Source of the DNA: Chromohalobacter sp. 11-W
GTDB lineage: Bacteria > Pseudomonadota > Gammaproteobacteria > Pseudomonadales > Halomonadaceae
Length of the DNA stretch: 64,000 nucleotides
Direction: 5' to 3'
NCBI RefSeq assembly: GCF_029889905.1
Contig: NZ_JARANZ010000004.1
Coordinates: 124,001 to 188,000 of the forward strand
Part shown: positions 38,054-45,887 of the stretch, one piece after another
Position numbering within the stretch: position 1 is the first letter of the stretch
Layout of the letters: each line of letters begins with the position of its first letter
The notes under the pieces: generated by a model
Told to the model about the DNA's origin: nothing
Databases searched by the model: none
Seen by the model: only the letters and a program-made list of their open reading frames with translations
Position numbers and translations under genes: made by a program

Positions 38054-38485
38054 GGAATTCTCCTTGGCCTCATGAAAGGTAATGGCGGCTACGTGCGAGC
38101 CATGTCGTTATTTTACTACATTGTGCCTCATCGTCTCGATAGGTGCGATGCCCATAGGTCTGTGAGCGGCAGCGTACCACTTTCACATGACGGACATGCT
38201 TCATAGGTTGGATGACACGCGAGAGGCTTGCCAGTGTCACGGACTGGCCAGTGTGCCTATCAGGCGTTGGGTTTTGCTTGCCGATGGCCAGGCGTCGCGA
38301 CTAGTGTTTTTCAAGTCAGTGATGCGCAGGGCGCCATGGACCTGACGCTAAAGGCTGCGTCGCGACGGACTGGCGCGCAACGAGGCGCTAAGGTAGGGTA
38401 GGCGCATTTTTCGCCGGGCGGTTCCCGGTCATGATATCACTGCCGGCGCCATGCTAGGGCGCGTCGGCCATTCGAGCGGAGCGTT
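38054..38485. other. 432-base divergent intergenic region between pykA and topA
   Basis: No ORF with family similarity or RNA structure was seen. It must hold the pykA and topA promoters. It contains a HexR-like element at 38106-38120 (TGTAGT on the minus strand, 3 bases, then ATAACG), 53 bases upstream of the pykA start, and a direct repeat of GCCAGTGT (38230-38237 and 38247-38254). A possible weak topA -10, TGATAT, lies about 50 bases before the topA start. Confidence 0.5.
38106..38120 (-). promoter_or_regulatory. Possible HexR-type operator upstream of pykA
   Basis: Read on the minus strand, TGTAGT-AAA-ATAACG matches 9 of 12 arm positions of the HexR consensus TGTAAT-N3-ATTACA known from Shewanella and related bacteria, where HexR controls pyk and gap. 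One arm is good and the other degenerate, so the call is tentative. Confidence 0.3.
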
Positions 38486-41119
38486 ATGGGCAAGTCACTG
38501 GTCATCGTGGAGTCGCCGGCCAAGGCCAAGACGATCAACAAGTATCTCGGCAACGATTTTGTGGTGAAGTCGAGTGTCGGGCACATCCGTGACTTGCCGA
38601 CAAGTGGCAGCGGCAAGAACGCCACCGATCCCAAGGAGCGAGCCCGCCAGGCGGCGGCGACACGCAAGATGTCGCCCGATGAAAAAGCCACCTATAAAAA
38701 GCATAAGCAGTGGACCCAGTTGGTGCGGCGCATGGGGATCGACCCCGAACATGGCTGGGACGCCAACTACGAGATACTGCCGGGCAAGGAAAAAGTCGTC
38801 GCCGAGCTCAAGAAGCACGCCGAGAAGGCCGATGCCGTCTATCTCGCGACCGACTTGGACCGCGAAGGGGAAGCCATCGCCTGGCACCTGCAAGAAACCA
38901 TTGGCGGCGATGCGTCCCGCTATCGTCGCGTGGTCTTCAATGAGATCACCAAGAATGCCATTCAGGAGGCGTTCAAGACGCCCGGCGAGTTGGACCTGTC
39001 ACGCGTCGAGGCGCAGCAGGCACGGCGTTTCCTGGACCGTGTCGTAGGCTTCATGCTGTCGCCGTTGCTGTGGAGCAAGATAGCGCGGGGACTGTCGGCG
39101 GGCCGGGTGCAGTCGGTGGCGGTACGCTTGATCGTCGAGCGCGAGCGTGAGATTCGCGCCTTCGTTCCCGAAGAGTTCTGGGATGTCCACGCCGATCTCG
39201 TGCCTGAGAAGGGTGATACGACGCCGGTTCGCTTCGAGGTGGCACGTCATAAAGGCCAGGCGTTTCGTCCCACCTCCGAACAGGAAACGCTAGAGCGCAT
39301 CGCGCCGCTGCGTGAGGCGGCGCTGGCGATCACCGATCGTGAAACCAAGCCGACACGCTCCAAGCCGAACGCCCCGTTCATTACCTCGACCCTGCAGCAG
39401 GCCGCCAGTGGACGCCTCGGGTTCTCGGTGAAGAAGACCATGACCTTGGCGCAGCGTCTCTATGAGGCGGGTTACATCACCTATATGCGTACCGACTCCA
39501 CCAACCTGTCGCAAGACGCGGTGGAGAGTGCCCGAGCCTATATCGACGAGCGTTTCGGCCAAGCGTACCTGCCCGAATCGCCTAACCGTTATGCCAGCAA
39601 GGAAGGGGCGCAGGAAGCGCACGAGGCGATTCGCCCCACCGAGGTGGCACAAAACGGCGACGAGCTTGCGGTGGAGCGCGACGCCCAGCGTCTTTACGAG
39701 TTGATCTGGCGCCAGTTCGTGGCCTGTCAGATGGTACCGGCGGAATACCTGGCGACGACGCTTACCGTCGAGGCCGAAGAGTTCGAGCTCAAAGCGCGTG
39801 GCCGAGTGCTCAAGTTCGACGGTTACACGCGGGTGATGAAGCCGGCGGGCAAGAAGGAAGAGGACCAGGCGCTGCCGAATCTCGAGGAAGGGCAGTCGAT
39901 GACCCTGCAGGCCCTCGATCCTCAGCAGCATTTTACTAAGCCGACGGCGCGTTATACCGAGGCGAGCTTGGTCAAGGAGCTCGAAAAGCGGGGGATCGGA
40001 CGGCCTTCCACCTATGCTTCGATCATTTCCACGATCCAGGATCGCGGTTACGTCAAGCTTGAAAGCCGTCGTTTCTATGCCGAAAAGCTGGGCGATATCG
40101 TCACCGACCGGCTGGCTGAATCGTTCAGCGACCTGATGGATTACGGCTTCACCGCGCGCATGGAAGATCATCTCGACGAAGTCGCCACTGGTAACCGGGA
40201 ATGGCGTGAGTTGCTGGACGCCTTCTACGCGGAGTTCAAGACCAAGCTCGAGCATGCCGAGGCTGAAGAGGGCATGCGGCCGAATCAGCCGGTGCCGACG
40301 GACATCGACTGCCCCACTTGTGGCCGCAAGATGCAGATCCGCACGGCATCGACCGGTGTCTTCCTGGGGTGCTCGGGATATAACCTGCCGCCCAAGGAGC
40401 GTTGCAAGACGACCATCGATCTTATCGCCGGTGACGAAGCGGTGGCCTCGGATGCCGATGAGGAGGCCGAAACCGAGGCCTTGCGGGCCAAGCACCGTTG
40501 CCCGGAATGTGGCACGGCGATGGATAGCTACCTGATCGATGAAACACGTAAGCTGCATATCTGCGGCAATAGTCCCGATTGCAGCGGGTATGAAATCGAG
40601 CAGGGCAAGTTTCGTATCAAGGGCTACGATGGCCCGGTCATCGAATGCGACAAGTGCGGTAGCGAGATGCAGCTCAAGTCCGGGCGGTTTGGCAAGTACT
40701 TCGGTTGTACCAACGAAAACTGCAAGAATACTCGCAAACTGCTCAAGAGCGGCGAAGTCGCCCCCCCCAAGATGGACCCGATCCCCATGCCTGAGCTGGC
40801 CTGCCAGAAGGTAGAGGATCATTACGTCTTGCGCGATGGCGCCAGCGGCTTGTTTCTGGCAGCGAGTCAATTTCCCAAGAACCGCGAAACGCGTCCCCCG
40901 CTGGTCAAGGAACTCAAGGCGCATCGCGACGAGCTACCCGAGAAGTATCACTTCCTGCTCGACGCGCCAGGGGAAGATCCTGAGGGGCGTGACGCGCAGA
41001 TTCGTTTCTCGCGCAAGACCAAAAGCCAGTACGTGATGAGTGAGCGCGACGGCAAGGCCAGCGGTTGGCGGGCCGAGTTCGAAGACGGAAAGTGGCGAAT
41101 CGAGGATAAGCGCAAATGA
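38486..41119 (+). CDS. topA: DNA topoisomerase I (type IA)
   Basis: Relaxes negative supercoils through a 5'-phosphotyrosine intermediate. The 877-residue protein has the Toprim domain ([13 protein letters not shown]; acidic triad in [13 protein letters not shown] at 121-133), the catalytic Tyr333 in [10 protein letters not shown], and C-terminal zinc-finger domains ([40 protein letters not shown]). The C-terminal domain ends in further topoisomerase C-repeat sequence. GGAGCG precedes the ATG. It overlaps the next gene by 4 bases. Confidence 0.97.
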   Translation: MGKSLVIVESPAKAKTINKYLGNDFVVKSSVGHIRDLPTSGSGKNATDPKERARQAAATRKMSPDEKATYKKHKQWTQLVRRMGIDPEHGWDANYEILPGKEKVVAELKKHAEKADAVYLATDLDREGEAIAWHLQETIGGDASRYRRVVFNEITKNAIQEAFKTPGELDLSRVEAQQARRFLDRVVGFMLSPLLWSKIARGLSAGRVQSVAVRLIVEREREIRAFVPEEFWDVHADLVPEKGDTTPVRFEVARHKGQAFRPTSEQETLERIAPLREAALAITDRETKPTRSKPNAPFITSTLQQAASGRLGFSVKKTMTLAQRLYEAGYITYMRTDSTNLSQDAVESARAYIDERFGQAYLPESPNRYASKEGAQEAHEAIRPTEVAQNGDELAVERDAQRLYELIWRQFVACQMVPAEYLATTLTVEAEEFELKARGRVLKFDGYTRVMKPAGKKEEDQALPNLEEGQSMTLQALDPQQHFTKPTARYTEASLVKELEKRGIGRPSTYASIISTIQDRGYVKLESRRFYAEKLGDIVTDRLAESFSDLMDYGFTARMEDHLDEVATGNREWRELLDAFYAEFKTKLEHAEAEEGMRPNQPVPTDIDCPTCGRKMQIRTASTGVFLGCSGYNLPPKERCKTTIDLIAGDEAVASDADEEAETEALRAKHRCPECGTAMDSYLIDETRKLHICGNSPDCSGYEIEQGKFRIKGYDGPVIECDKCGSEMQLKSGRFGKYFGCTNENCKNTRKLLKSGEVAPPKMDPIPMPELACQKVEDHYVLRDGASGLFLAASQFPKNRETRPPLVKELKAHRDELPEKYHFLLDAPGEDPEGRDAQIRFSRKTKSQYVMSERDGKASGWRAEFEDGKWRIEDKRK

Positions 41120-41577
41120 CGCCGAGAGGTCGTACCAACCAGCTGCTCTATCATGCTCAGCTGTTATTGGATACCGCCTGGACCGACGACGAGCATACCG
41201 ATGCCCGGCGCATGGCGCATGAAGAAGGCGCCTTGGCCACGCTGGAGCTGGCACTCAACGCGGCGCTGCGTGAGCTGACCGAGCATGCGCAGCTTTCGCG
41301 CCACGATTGGCGCGAACTGCTGGCCGATCAGGGCCCGGCTCTAGCGGGTGTCGTGCAGTTGCGCGAGCTGGCGCGACGTGAGGACAGCTGGCTGGATCGA
41401 TTGCTGGCGCGTCTCGAGTCTTTGCATGACGTCGAGGGCGCCTCGCGTCGTCGTGCCGGCGGTTCGGGCATGATCGCCAGCGCCTCGGGCATGGCCTTGT
41501 CCGATGAGCTCGACGCATGTATCGCGGCGTTCAAGGCTCAGCTTGACCAACTGCGCGAGACCAGCGAGGAGTGGTGA
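41116..41577 (+). CDS. DUF6586-type hypothetical protein
   Basis: A 153-residue, mostly helical, acidic cytosolic protein beginning [18 protein letters not shown]. It resembles the conserved gene that follows topA in Pseudomonas (PA3010 type, DUF6586) by position and by the NQLLYHA start. No catalytic motif is visible; helices with regular Leu/Ala spacing suggest a helical bundle. It is translationally coupled to topA through ATGA, so expression at a fixed ratio with topoisomerase I is likely, but function is unknown. Confidence 0.75.
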   Translation: MTPRGRTNQLLYHAQLLLDTAWTDDEHTDARRMAHEEGALATLELALNAALRELTEHAQLSRHDWRELLADQGPALAGVVQLRELARREDSWLDRLLARLESLHDVEGASRRRAGGSGMIASASGMALSDELDACIAAFKAQLDQLRETSEEW

Positions 41578-41618
41578 CGCCGCATGCATGCGGTGGTATC
41601 CTTGTCGGCAACGAAAAG

Positions 41619-41652
41619 AAACGACCATGGCGTTTGCCTTGGTCGTTTTTTA
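41619..41652 (+). terminator. Rho-independent terminator after the topA operon
   Basis: AACGACCA (41620-41627) pairs with TGGTCGTT (41640-41647) and runs into TTTTT. It ends transcription of topA and the DUF6586 gene. Confidence 0.85.
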
Positions 41653-41676
41653 TTGGGACAAACGGGAGAATATAGC

Positions 41677-41916
41677 GTGTCCGATACCGCGATTCTGGAA
41701 ATCGTCGAGCTTGCCGATGGCGAAGTCGTGCTCCGGCCTTCCGAAGCCGACGGCGAGCCATTGGTAAGCATTCGCTTCTCGGAGGAGGCGCTGGATCTAT
41801 TGCGTCAGAGCCGCTTCGAGGTGGCGCGTCAGATGATCGACCATGCGATCACGCGCACGCGCCTGTGGGAAGGCAATGAAGAAGAGTCGCAAGAGGCCCC
41901 GGAAACGGTGCATTGA
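41677..41916 (+). CDS. Small conserved hypothetical protein (79 residues)
   Basis: The frame is open from 41584, but that part covers the terminator, so GTG 41677 (GGGAGAA eight bases upstream) is taken as the start. The product is acidic: SDTAILEIVELADGEVVLR, then RFSEEALDLLRQSRFEVARQMIDHAI, with a disordered acidic tail. It resembles the small gene located after topA-PA3010 in Pseudomonas (PA3009 type). Beta-strand then helix architecture is likely; no function can be assigned. It probably has its own promoter or relies on read-through. Confidence 0.75.
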   Translation: MSDTAILEIVELADGEVVLRPSEADGEPLVSIRFSEEALDLLRQSRFEVARQMIDHAITRTRLWEGNEEESQEAPETVH

Positions 41917-41986
41917 TGCGCCTTGCTTGAGGTTCGATGCTAGTGTTGGTGTCATGATGTCCGACTGCCGTTAAGGCGCCGAGCGC

Positions 41987-42009
41987 CATCATGAATTTCC
42001 TTCATGATG
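41987..42009. promoter_or_regulatory. MetR-type operator upstream of the methionine synthase gene
   Basis: CATCATGAA (41987-41995) and TTCATGATG (42001-42009) form a perfect 9-bp inverted repeat with a 5-base spacer. Its core TGAA-N5-TTCA (41992-42004) is exactly the MetR consensus. It lies 85-107 bases before the start codon, and a further TCATGATG half-copy lies at 41952-41959. Confidence 0.6.
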
Positions 42010-42093
42010 ACTTGAAGGATATGCAGTGGTCATGGCCGCTGTGGCACGGCAAAGTGAGCACCCTAATCTTCGAGCCGAGAGTCGAGAAACGCT

Positions 42094-43206
42094 ATGAGCC
42101 AGTATCAGCCTCCATTTCGTGCCGACACCGTGGGTAGCCTGTTGCGTAGCGACGAACTCAAGCAGGCGAGACACCGTTTCAAAGCCGGGGAAACCGACTA
42201 TGAGGCATTGCGCGATGTCGAAGACGCCGAGATTCGACGTGTCGTCGCCAAGCAGGAAGCGCTGGGCCTCAAGGCGGTCACCGATGGCGAGTTCCGCCGC
42301 GCCTGGTGGCATTTCGATTTTCTCGAAGGCCTCAAGGGCGTAGAAGGCTATAGCTCGGATCAAGGGATCCAGTTTCAGGGGCGTCAGACGCAGGCGCGCA
42401 GCGTGCGCGTGACCGACAAACTGGGTTTCGATCCCGAGCACCCGATGCTCGGGCACTTCCGTTTCCTGGCGGACACGGTCGACAAAGCGACGCCGAAGAT
42501 GACGTTGCCGAGCCCCAGTGTGCTGCACTTCCGTGGCGGTCGCCGCAATATCGACAGTAGCGTCTATCCCTCCTTGGATACCTTCTTCGCTGACCTGGCC
42601 GACACCTACCGTGACGTGATCAAGCATTTCTATGCGGCGGGCTGTCGTTATCTTCAGCTCGATGACACGGTGTGGGCGTATCTGTGCTCCGAGAAGGAGC
42701 TGGCGGCGGCGCGTGAGCGTGGCGAGGACGCCGATCGTCTGCAACACATCTATGCTGAGGTGCTGAACCACGCGCTGGCAGATCGTCCCGACGATCTGCA
42801 TGTCAGCCTGCACGTGTGCCGTGGCAACTTCCGCTCGACATGGATCAGCGAGGGCGGTTACGAGCCAGTGGCCGAGACACTGCTGGGGCGCGTCGATGTC
42901 GATGCGTATTTCCTCGAATACGACACCGAGCGCGCGGGCGGTTTCGAGCCACTGCGCTTCCTGCCCGAAGGGCACAAACAGGCTGTCCTGGGGCTGATCA
43001 CCAGCAAGACCGGCGATCTCGAGCCCGCCGATACGGTGAGCGCCCGGATTGCCGAAGCGTCGCGCTACACGCCGCTCTCCCAACTTTGCTTGAGCCCGCA
43101 GTGCGGCTTTGCCTCGACCGAGGAAGGCAATTTACTCAGCGAGACGCAGCAGTGGGACAAGCTGCGCCATGTCGTGGATATCGCCAAGGCCGTCTGGCAA
43201 GACTGA
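42094..43206 (+). CDS. Cobalamin-independent methionine synthase II family protein (MetE C-terminal-like)
   Basis: A 370-residue protein equivalent to the catalytic C-terminal half of MetE (YxjG/YxjH type). The folate/barrel start FRADTVGSLLR, the GEFRRAWWHFDF segment, QLDDTVWA, and the zinc-site residues HVCRGN (His and Cys) and SPQCGF (Cys) are present. Core-MetE enzymes transfer a methyl group to homocysteine, but their methyl donor is often not 5-methyl-THF-polyglutamate and is unknown here. The MetR-type site upstream supports a role in methionine supply. Monocistronic. Confidence 0.88.
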   Translation: MSQYQPPFRADTVGSLLRSDELKQARHRFKAGETDYEALRDVEDAEIRRVVAKQEALGLKAVTDGEFRRAWWHFDFLEGLKGVEGYSSDQGIQFQGRQTQARSVRVTDKLGFDPEHPMLGHFRFLADTVDKATPKMTLPSPSVLHFRGGRRNIDSSVYPSLDTFFADLADTYRDVIKHFYAAGCRYLQLDDTVWAYLCSEKELAAARERGEDADRLQHIYAEVLNHALADRPDDLHVSLHVCRGNFRSTWISEGGYEPVAETLLGRVDVDAYFLEYDTERAGGFEPLRFLPEGHKQAVLGLITSKTGDLEPADTVSARIAEASRYTPLSQLCLSPQCGFASTEEGNLLSETQQWDKLRHVVDIAKAVWQD

Positions 43207-43230
43207 GTTCTGCCGCGCCTGTCTGTTAGT

Positions 43231-43263
43231 CGCCCTCACATGCTCGCATGTGAGGGCGTTTTA
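43231..43263 (+). terminator. Rho-independent terminator after the methionine synthase gene
   Basis: A perfect 12-bp stem (43231-43242 with 43247-43258) with loop CTCG, followed by TTTTAT, 24 bases past the stop codon. Confidence 0.92.
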
Positions 43264-43585
43264 TTGGGTGGGGCTTCGTTGCATATCAATGAAGACGATG
43301 CTGATGGAGCGTTAATCGCTGATTCATCCTGCCATGTAGCGGTAAGTCATCGCTTCTACAACGGTAATTATGACGCTTATCGGCGTCGGTGGTGTGTCCA
43401 TTCGGCGACGAATGGGGAGCTCTGGGCCCCTTGATCATGGGCGGCGCGGGAAAATTTACCGTTTCTCAGGCAATTGATATTGGCGATATTAGCGGTATTC
43501 GTATTATCCTGTGGGCGGTACATGAGGGACCTGATGTATCAGGGCTTCATCACCACACACAGAAAGGTTTTCAAGGAGAACGCAG
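43264..43585 (+). other. Intergenic region before lpp, with promoter
   Basis: About 320 bases without a credible gene. It includes a good sigma-70-like pair, TTGGCG (43480-43485), 16 bases, TATTAT (43502-43507), about 80 bases before the lpp start, and an SD AAGGAG at 43575-43580. This fits strong constitutive expression of an abundant lipoprotein. The region from 43264 to 43450 shows no element I can name. Confidence 0.6.
43480..43507 (+). promoter_or_regulatory. Promoter of lpp
   Basis: -35 TTGGCG and -10 TATTAT at 16-base spacing, in an unusually AT-rich stretch. It implies a 5' leader of roughly 70 bases. Confidence 0.55.
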
Positions 43586-43849
43586 ATGTTGTCCAACAGC
43601 AAGAATACGCTCAAGCTTCTGGTTGCCGCTGGCTCTCTGGCCGTGTTGGCAGGTTGTGCCTCTGGCCAGGAACAGATGAGGAGCGATATCGATCAGGCGC
43701 AGGCTGATGCGTCTGAAGCCAAGAGCATGTCTCAGCAGGCAATGAATGCTGCCCAGAAAGCTCAGCGCGATGCGAATGCCGCTCTCGAAGCGACTCAGCG
43801 CAACCGTGCCGAGATGGACCGTATGTTCGAGAAGTCCATGCGCAAGTAA
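43586..43849 (+). CDS. lpp: Murein lipoprotein (LPP/OprI type)
   Basis: An 87-residue precursor with lipobox LAGC (Cys24). The mature part is a continuous heptad-repeat helix (DIDQAQADASEAKSMSQQA, then alanine-rich heptads) ending in KSMRK. Like OprI/Braun's lipoprotein it should form a trimeric coiled coil anchored in the outer membrane; the C-terminal Lys is the residue that L,D-transpeptidases link to diaminopimelate. Two L,D-transpeptidase genes lie immediately downstream. It is monocistronic between a strong promoter and a strong terminator. Confidence 0.92.
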   Translation: MLSNSKNTLKLLVAAGSLAVLAGCASGQEQMRSDIDQAQADASEAKSMSQQAMNAAQKAQRDANAALEATQRNRAEMDRMFEKSMRK

Positions 43850-43891
43850 TGCGTAGGCAGTATGGGGCTAGCGTTTCGACGTCTGGCCCAG

Positions 43892-43924
43892 AAAAGGGCC
43901 CCGCCATTGGTGGGGCCCTTTTCG
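43892..43924 (+). terminator. Strong terminator after lpp
   Basis: AAAAGGGCCCC (43892-43902) pairs with GGGGCCCTTTT (43912-43922), an 11-bp stem with a T tract. Confidence 0.93.
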
Positions 43925-44002
43925 TTTGCAGCCGACGGGGATGACGCCCCCGGGGGCTTTCGGTGTACGCTAGCGCCTTGTCACGATCATTCGGAGTGAA
44001 AC

Positions 44003-44644
44003 ATGAGGCGATGGGCGCGTGCTTTGGTAATGACCTTGAGTGTTTTGGCGTTAGCGGTTTGGAGTGGGTCATGCGCGTTAGCGAACGCCGATGACGAGGT
44101 TTGGCTACTGATCGACGACAATGCTTCCACGCTGGATATCTATCGCGGCGATACACGCATTGAGCGTTTCGAGCCGGTGGCGTTGGGTCGGGGTGGAACG
44201 GCGCGCGTGCGCCAGCAAGGTAGCAGGATGACGCCTACCGGCGAATTTCATATCAACCGTATCAATCGCGACAGCAAGTTCAATACCTTCCTGGGACTGG
44301 ATTATCCCAAACTCGATACCGCACGCGAGGCGATGCGGGCCGGATTGATGTCTCCGACCGAGTACGCCGATTTCCAGGATGCCTATTACCGTGACGGGGC
44401 GCCGCCGCAGGATACGGTGCTGGGCGGCTATATTGGCATTCACGGCTTGGGCAGCAGCGATCCCGATATTCACCGGCGCTTTAACTGGACGGAAGGGTGT
44501 GTAGCCGTCACCAACGATCAGATCGAAGAGCTGACTCGCCTGGTCTCGATCGGTACACGCGTCGTGATTCGGGGAGACGACGATGCACCGATCGATTCGC
44601 TGCGCGACAAGCCGCAGGCGAGTACTCAGATCTCGATGGATTGA
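44003..44644 (+). CDS. L,D-transpeptidase (YkuD family)
   Basis: A 213-residue precursor with a signal peptide (cleavage probably near ALA-NAD) and a YkuD catalytic domain. The catalytic pattern is H147 in IGIHGLGSS and C166 in NWTEGCVAVTN (HxG...GC). The start strand VWLLIDDNASTLDIYRG matches the family. It may attach LPP to peptidoglycan, form 3-3 cross-links or act as an endopeptidase; the insert at 85-135 (FNTFLGLDYPKLD) is typical of the YafK-like subgroup, which in E. coli detaches LPP. It converges with the next L,D-transpeptidase gene and overlaps it by 19 bases. Confidence 0.88.
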   Translation: MRRWARALVMTLSVLALAVWSGSCALANADDEVWLLIDDNASTLDIYRGDTRIERFEPVALGRGGTARVRQQGSRMTPTGEFHINRINRDSKFNTFLGLDYPKLDTAREAMRAGLMSPTEYADFQDAYYRDGAPPQDTVLGGYIGIHGLGSSDPDIHRRFNWTEGCVAVTNDQIEELTRLVSIGTRVVIRGDDDAPIDSLRDKPQASTQISMD

Positions 44645-45735
44645 TAGAGCAGATGTGGCGGTGTCGGCAAGGCGTCGTACAGGCTGCCGGGCAGCGGTTC
44701 GCGCGGCGCCTTTTCTTCTGGCTCGACGTTCAGTGCTACTGCCGCGCCATCGGGAATCAACACTGCGTCCGCTAGGCGCCGGTGATCGATATCGGTGTCG
44801 ATATCGTGGCGTTTCAAGGTGGCAACGAGCGCTTCATCGGCGTCGAGCACACGCTTGAGCACCGGCGACCGACGGTCTTCCTCGAGCAGAGGGAAAGACT
44901 GTACGTAGAGCGTGTCGTCGCGCCAGCCGAACTTGGTCGGTTCGCTGACCAGGTTCACCTGAGTACCCACCGGGAGCTTGCCGAAGAGATGCTCCACGTC
45001 CTCCGGGAACATGCGAATGCAGCCATGCGTCACGCGCATGCCGACACCCTGCGGGCGGTTGGTGCCATGGATCAAGTAGCCGGGAATGCCCAGGCGCATC
45101 TTGTACTTGCCCAGCGGGTTGTCGGGGCCGGGCGGCACCACGTCGGGGAGTTCTCGGCCGTCCTCGGCGTGCTCTTGGATGATTGACTGGGGCGGATACC
45201 AGGGCGGGTTTTTCTGCTTTTCGGTGATCCGTGTCTCTCCCAGCGGCGTCGACCAGTCCATGCGGCCGACGCTAATGGCGTAGGTCTCTACCTGGGCCGG
45301 TTCTCCCTCTTTGTGCTCGGGATAGTAATAGAGGCGCATTTCGGGAATGTTGACCACAACGCCTTCATGGTCGGCATCGGGCAGAATGAAACGCGTGGGA
45401 ACAGTGACTTCGGTGCCTTCGCCGGGATACCAGACACTGACGCCAGGATTGGCGCGGCGCATTTCCTCGTAGCCGATCCCATAGTAGCGACCGATATCGA
45501 GCAGCGTGTCTTCCTTTTCGGCTTCGACGACGCGTGCTTCGCCGACGATGTTGCTGTCCTCGTCGATCTCGAAACGCGTGACACGCTGATCGTGGGGCGC
45601 CTCTTGGGTTTGCGGCAAGCTGATTGCCTCAGGGTCGATGACGGGGCCCGGGGCGGAATCGGCAAGCGCCATCGTGGACAGAGAGAGCAACGGGGCCAGC
45701 AGGAAAGGCGATAGGCCACGGGAAGTAACCGGCAT
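44626..45735 (-). CDS. L,D-transpeptidase with LysM-like domain (ErfK/YbiS/YcfS type)
   Basis: A 369-residue precursor: signal peptide ending ALADSA, LysM-like peptidoglycan-binding segment at 66-113 (EAEKEDTLLDIGRYYGIGYEEM with NPGV and PGEGTEVTVP), and YkuD domain (VVVNIPEMRLYYYP onward). The active site is H223 in LIHGTNRPQGVG and H237-G-C239 in RVTHGCIRMFPEDVEHLF. This closely matches the E. coli enzymes that join the C-terminal Lys of LPP to peptidoglycan. The ATG at 45735 is preferred over an upstream one. Its 3' end overlaps the convergent neighbour. Confidence 0.92.
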   Translation of the reverse strand: MPVTSRGLSPFLLAPLLSLSTMALADSAPGPVIDPEAISLPQTQEAPHDQRVTRFEIDEDSNIVGEARVVEAEKEDTLLDIGRYYGIGYEEMRRANPGVSVWYPGEGTEVTVPTRFILPDADHEGVVVNIPEMRLYYYPEHKEGEPAQVETYAISVGRMDWSTPLGETRITEKQKNPPWYPPQSIIQEHAEDGRELPDVVPPGPDNPLGKYKMRLGIPGYLIHGTNRPQGVGMRVTHGCIRMFPEDVEHLFGKLPVGTQVNLVSEPTKFGWRDDTLYVQSFPLLEEDRRSPVLKRVLDADEALVATLKRHDIDTDIDHRRLADAVLIPDGAAVALNVEPEEKAPREPLPGSLYDALPTPPHLLYQSIEI

Positions 45736-45856
45736 GGATATGGACTCTTTTTCGTTCAGGCAAGTGGCGGACGCCACGGTCACCTGCATTCTGGCGTATT
45801 TTCATGCCGACACAAGCCTTCAGCAGGCTTGTGGCGCGCATCCGTGCAAGCGGCCT

Positions 45857-45885
45857 GGCAGGGCACCCGCAGGGCGGGTGCTGCC
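45857..45885 (-). terminator. GC-rich hairpin after mfd
   Basis: GCACCCGC (45863-45870) with GCGGGTGC (45874-45881), extended by GGCA/TGCC with a 2-base bulge. It begins directly after the mfd stop; there is no T tract. Confidence 0.45.
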
Positions 45886-45887
45886 TG

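Noticed and set aside
38230-38254. GCCAGTGT direct repeat upstream of topA
   Set aside because: Two copies of eight bases at 17-base spacing; too weak to support a regulatory call.
39290-40924. 544-codon minus-strand frame opposite topA
   Set aside because: Antisense shadow of topA; the topA frame has full conserved motifs.
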